Shown here in pieces: positions 59,046 through 64,000 of a stretch of 64,000 nt of DNA. How positions within the stretch are numbered: position 1 is the stretch's first letter; each line of letters opens with the position of its first letter. Position numbers and translations under genes: made by a program. The stretch is from Epiperipatus broadwayi (lineage: Eukaryota; Onychophora; Udeonychophora; Euonychophora; Peripatidae): the NCBI GenBank assembly GCA_028023455.1, contig JAQFVV010000515.1, forward strand, positions 188,001 through 252,000, in the 5' to 3' direction. Below the pieces are notes generated by a model. It made no database searches, was not told where the DNA came from, and was given only the letters and a program-made list of their open reading frames with translations.

Positions 59046-59219
59046 ACAGTGATAGCTAAAACATTATGGATTGGTTTTCAGTTGAGTGAAGTAATATATA
59101 TGTATGTGTGTGTGTGTAAATTTGGTTGACTGAATGAGCTGTCATTTACAGTGTAAGTGAACAAAACTCCCAAGTAACTAACCTGGCCATTTATATCAAT
59201 TTATCTGCATTTTTCAGAA

Positions 59220-59560
59220 CAGTGATAGAATGGTAGGTACCAGATCTCAAAATCCATATATCAAAGCTCAGTTCTGTCACTTCAGGAACTCAAAATTCAT
59301 ATGAACTCTTCCAATGAACTCCTAAGCAACATACCATTTGATCAATACCTTCTTGATTTGGTACAATGCTACAGTGTCAGATTCTGGAACTCAAGGTTCA
59401 TGAATTATGGCCAAAGTCTGACATTTTCAATGCTTAATATCTATGAACTCCAACCATTAAAACTTTCAATTATTTTTCCCTGTGATTTGATGCAATGATA
59501 GAATGGCAGTATCTACTGCTCAAGATCCATGGAATGTGTCCCAAGTCTATCACTTCTAAT
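59220..59560 (+). repeat. Three tandem tRNA-like units (family G), about 135 bp each
   Basis: agtgatagaatggtaggtac (59222), tacaatgctacagtgtcaga (59360) and tgcaatgatagaatggcagt (59490) start similar units. Each continues with ctcaaaatccat / ctcaaggttcatg / ctcaagatccatg and then agctcagttctgtcact / aagtctgacattt / caagtctatcactt. Tandem arrangement is unusual for SINEs. Confidence 0.65.
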
Positions 59561-59929
59561 ATTTGAACTTTTTATGAGCAATGAAATCATATGATTATTT
59601 TTTATAAGCTGAGTTGGTTATAAAATACATAAATTTAGACAATAAGTTAAAAATATTATAAAGCATTAATTGACATCTACCATTAAATAGACATTTTTCA
59701 GTTATTATTTTTGAAAATAGATTAGTAACTACTTCATTTTTCATATAGCTGTTTATATAAATAATATGTTACATATCTTCTCTTAGTATGACTTCACCAT
59801 AGTGAGTTCAAGCTCAATTCACAATTAAATAAGGGACTAATGCATTTTTCCTTTAGCAGCAATTTTTTACTTCCTATGATACTATCAAGATATCAAATGT
59901 ACTTTTCAAAATTCCAAAAGCTCCTCACT

Positions 59930-60045
59930 GATGAAATCCATAAGCTAGAAACTAGTCTGGTCATATTGTATAGGATAATACTGGATAAGGATTTATAAAC
60001 ACTACCATCTGATATCTATTGATTACTAAAGCTTACGCTTGACAG
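59930..60045 (+). repeat. Repeat family C, fragment
   Basis: ctcactgatgaaatccataa, gctagaaactagtctggtca and atctattgattactaaagct match the right half of the family C units at 11.4-11.6 kb. Confidence 0.72.
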
Positions 60046-61309
60046 CATAATGATAATAAGAATACAAGAATTTGTAAGTGAATAGTAATGTCTTAAAATC
60101 ACAAGATATAATTAGTTATGTGATGTCTTGTTGATTTTAAAACACTAGTTATAAATCCTATTTTTATTACTAATATTTTTTTAAAAAATAACATCTATGT
60201 AGGATTTTTAATTATGTCTTGGGATAAAGTAGAAAAAATCAAATATATCAATTTAAAATTTGTCAAAAGACTGCAAAATATATTTGCTAGACAGATAACA
60301 TTTTGCTGAAAATTATAAATCTAATCTTAAATTGATATTCAAGATAATTATACTTTTTATTCTTTAGGTGCTCAAACAAGCGATAATAAAAATAAAAATA
60401 ATCTTTAGAATTGAAATGCTTTGCTAGTTTGGGAGTAAAGTGAGAAATATTGCTGCTTAAAAACCATAGATTGTGTCTAGCTCTATTATGTACATTGTTC
60501 AAACTTCTTATAAATTCCCAAAGAATAAAGCTATTCAATTATCTTGTATTTAATAATTTTTTTTAGAATTTAAAACCAAACATTAATTACATTGTTGAAT
60601 ATTCAGTATTGACTTTGAGCAATTGTTGTATACAAAATGACACTGACCCTGTGTGTAACATGCCCTTTACAATTTGCCTATTGGCTAGTGTTTTTAACCT
60701 ATTTCAAAGTTTATAAATTTTAACTGTAAATTAGATCTTAGCATTGTTTGAACTTCTTATAATTAACGGAGAATGCCTTAGTCAAATTCATTCTTTGCAT
60801 ATATAAAAACAATTCAACTATTGATAAAAAAATTAAAAGTGAACTTTTTTAAAATTGAATTTTAATTAAAGCTTTTGAAAGTTTTAGCGAATTTTTCTAC
60901 AGAAGCACTCATTCCGTTCAATACATGGACACTTCATTCCTGATATATATATATATATAAACAATGCATAATGTTAGCTGAAATCTGTATAAAGTATTTT
61001 AAACATCCCACAATGATTTTATTTTAGCTACACTTTCCTTCAAATAAAGAAAAGTTTGATTTTTGCAGTCTTTTAAATGGAATGTAAAATTCAAGTTTTT
61101 CTTTATGTGAAGGGGAATGTGGCTGAAATAATATAGCAGTTGGGGCATTTAAAATTATATATATATATAGAGAGAGAGAGACAAACAGAAGGAACAAATT
61201 ATTTTCCACTAGGCTATGAATTTAAGCACTCTAAATATTAAACAAAGGATCAAGAATAGAATGAATCCACAATGAATTCACCTATTCTTGGACACTCTGA
61301 TGTTTATAA
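60046..61309. other. Intergenic; one SINE tail
   Basis: A family G tail (aataaagctattcaattatc) lies at 60525-60545. (AT)n and (GA)n runs lie near 60941-60960 and 61156-61180. No gene. Confidence 0.5.
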
Positions 61310-61690
61310 ACATATCTTTATCAACATCATGAGTTATGACATGAAATGTGTCTGTGTATTTTGTACTGTAACTGACAATGGAAACAACATGCAAACATTA
61401 CATTTTGTTCTGATTCAAACTGTGTATGGAATTTAGGCCCTAAATTGCGAAAAATCAAATGGTTTGCAAGATTTCATGATGGTAGAGAGAGTATAGAAGG
61501 TGATCCATGAATGTATAAAACACAATGTCACATTTTATGTTGTGACTCATGATCTGAGCATTTAGCACTTTAACATTTTGTGGGGAATAGTTAAAACTAT
61601 GTTGCTACGTAACACATGTGTTGACTCAGAGGTGACTCTATAAGTGTCTTGGAGAGAGAACTAGTCACTTTTTCACTGGAATACAATCAA
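61310..61690 (+). mobile_element. Mariner-like remnant, second copy
   Basis: Encodes KWFARFHDGRESIEGDP near 61461, the second half of the mariner DNA-binding domain, better preserved than in the copy at 28.9 kb. It shares the following non-coding text (tataaaacacaatgtcacat) with it and ends in cactttttcactggaataca, similar to the right inverted repeat there. Also deleted for the catalytic part. Confidence 0.68.
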
Positions 61691-61859
61691 TGATATACTA
61701 AAAATTGTAAAATTAATTTTACTGTTTTGTTTTATTATACATGTTCTTTACGTAATAAGACATATTAAAAAAAATTACTAAAAATCTTTTTTTTATTTTC
61801 ATAACTTTTTGTTTAGCCTAATCTTAACATAGTGACCATTTAGAATAAATCGTTTTCTG

Positions 61860-62372
<513 letters not shown>

Positions 62373-63966
62373 CATTCTTAAACAGTAAAAAAAGCTGGAA
62401 AAATAAAAAGAAAAAAAAAGAAATTATGTTATGAATATTTTAGCAAAATACAGTGAATGCTTTATATACTCTAGAAAAAATGTGAATAATGAATCAGTTA
62501 GCCTTTATGTTATATATAATAAACATATGTTGTAGAGCAATCTTAATTAATAATCCACTGCAAGGCAAATGCTATCCAAAACAATTAGTGAAGAAGATAT
62601 TACTTATTAGGTCCTGTAGTAAGGGGTGATCGTTTTAATGCCTCCCCCCCTGTTTTAACCATGTTTCCCTATTAATCAACTAATACTTAGATAGCTACCT
62701 GTATTGCCTATTGCACCACTATCTGGGGGGGGGGGGCTTGAAAATTATATTTCTAATCTACTCGAATTCGAACGCCAATGGGCTAAAAAAAAGTAGTTGC
62801 AATAAACGCTATATCACTATAAATACACACACACATTGGTTTTTAAATATTAATTTAAGTTTAGTCGTAATTCATTTTCAGTTTTTGGTACGCTTTTTAA
62901 ATATAACAGTCCTAATGAGAGAGGGAGAGAATGGGATTCATTATTTATTAAGATCTTTTTTTTTTTTTTTCATTTCTGACAATATTTGAAATGATTAAGA
63001 CTTAACACTCGTTAAAATTCTCCCTCCATCAGATTGATCAATACTAACATTGTAAGAGTCCGTCAAACAGATATGGAGATCGCAAAATAGAACTAATAGC
63101 CCAGCAAATTTTTTCTTGCCAAGCTATTGTCTGGTTAGATGGGATCATTTTTCAGGAACAATCGCAATCGTGCAACGTTTAAACACATCATCTTCTAGGA
63201 AATCCGAATGAACTTAAAAGGGAATTTAATCCGTTTGCGGGATCAAAAGAAACTGTCAACAAACTAAAAATTCGGATGGCAATTAAAACAAATTATAATT
63301 CAAATCTATGCATTATAATGATTATTGATTAATTAACCGCATAATTGAGACCACCTGCAGGCAGAACAAGATATCAATAAGTGAGGTTAAGGATTGGTAC
63401 AGGTAAAATTAATTGTTGCCAACTCTAATTTGAGCTCCTCTAAGAAAACAAGCAGTAGAAATTGTCGACGGAGGGAAAAAATCATTTTTCAGATAAAAGC
63501 GAGAGAAATTTAATTACACCTGTCTTCTTTATCGTTTGAAAATAATTAAATTACATTACTTTGACATGAACGATTTTATTAATTATTGTTACTATTATTT
63601 GTAGATATTTAATCGAATTTAAAAATAAAAAAAATCAAATTTTATTCTGGTCTCTTTAGCCAATTTCTCCTTCATTATTCTCATCGAATTCTAGACAATA
63701 AAAATTACGGACACACTAAACTTCCATCTTGTAAGAATAAATCTTTATCTACAAGGATTTTCGTCACTTTGATAAAATTAATTTCGAATATGTTTAAATA
63801 CAAAATAATCAAATGGTATATAAAAAATAAAATGAATCCCGCTTGGCTTTAAGTTAATTTACTAACTGGAACTGCAGAGACATCTTTTGATAATGTTGTA
63901 AAACTAAATCGATAACTTTAGTTAAAGCATTATTCTATTGAGTATAACGTATATTAAAGCAGCGTA
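62373..63966. other. Intergenic, apparently unique sequence
   Basis: No repeat family from this window recurs here. 63040-63540 is less AT-rich, with more CG dinucleotides, and could be conserved or regulatory DNA, but no motif stands out. Confidence 0.4.
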
Positions 63967-64000
63967 GTTTGGTGGAGAACTAGAGTGGCAGATTCTGGAG
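63967..64000 (+). repeat. tRNA-like SINE (family G) start, cut by window edge
   Basis: gtttggtggagaactagagt followed by ggcagattctggag fits the start of family G units (compare 1.6 kb on the minus strand). Confidence 0.5.

Larger units (their letters stand above)
47930..59049 (-). mobile_element. LTR retrotransposon, 11.1 kb, non-autonomous, recent
   Basis: Two LTRs, 47934-50143 and 56837-59045, are nearly identical over 2.2 kb and end in tgtaac...gttaca. The 4-bp direct repeat acag flanks the whole (47930-47933 and 59046-59049). The primer-binding site next to the right LTR puts the element on the minus strand. The 6.7-kb interior has one long coiled-coil frame at the 5' side and a shorter one near the 3' side, but no protease, RT, RNase H or integrase frame in any direction. 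This is the layout of a large retrotransposon derivative that must be mobilised by enzymes from another element. The 4-bp duplication suits many Ty3-like integrases, but without pol the superfamily is open. Confidence 0.93.

Overview
The window is animal nuclear DNA from an AT-rich invertebrate genome. I see no bacterial operon logic, long AT-rich gene-poor stretches, many microsatellites, and a dense collection of eukaryotic transposable elements: non-LTR retrotransposons, tRNA-derived SINEs, foldback elements, mariner-, Merlin- and hAT-like remnants, and one large LTR retrotransposon. I cannot name the species from the sequence alone. No complete host gene was recognised; the best host-exon candidate is a 102-codon frame at 43.2 kb behind a good splice-acceptor-like sequence. 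Layout: 0-8 kb starts with a near-perfect 141-bp-arm inverted repeat and then carries scattered SINE and foldback fragments; a CpG-containing patch with CCAAT, E-box and NRF-1-like sites lies at 8.15-8.56 kb. From 8.7 to 14.5 kb come two RTE-like LINE remnants and a decayed LINE that was later invaded by foldback elements and a tRNA SINE. From 15.4 to 21 kb are a head-to-head tRNA-like foldback, a jockey-type LINE tail, and three SINEs, two of them with clear target-site duplications. From 22.3 to 26.9 kb, minus strand, is a nearly full-length LINE of CR1-like build: a PHD-finger and coiled-coil/SGNH-esterase ORF1, an APE endonuclease, a reverse transcriptase and a C-terminal zinc knuckle, all broken by frameshifts. 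From 28.3 to 45.9 kb are a deleted mariner, large palindromic repeats with a third RTE piece between them, SINEs, a Merlin (ISXO2-type) transposase remnant, a hAT-like non-autonomous element holding two perfect palindromes, a fourth RTE copy and a 269-bp tandem duplication. From 47.93 to 59.05 kb is an 11.1-kb LTR retrotransposon on the minus strand. It has nearly identical 2.2-kb LTRs, a 4-bp target-site duplication and a primer-binding site of the tRNA-Lys(1,2) type, plus a coiled-coil ORF and no visible pol, so it looks like a young non-autonomous element. The last 5 kb hold tandem tRNA-like units, a second mariner scrap, and a 500-bp CT / poly-C / TG tract. How the parts relate: the coding sequences here are almost all mobilisation machinery (endonuclease, reverse transcriptase, transposases), mostly dead, and many short repeats look like passengers of such machinery. 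Nested insertions give a relative order: LINE first, foldback elements and SINEs later. The near-identity of the two LTRs marks that element as recent. I found no clear case of an undescribed cellular system. The most unusual items are the long hairpin at the left edge, the pol-less LTR element with a rearranged interior, and the SINE family whose two ends pair like an extended acceptor stem.
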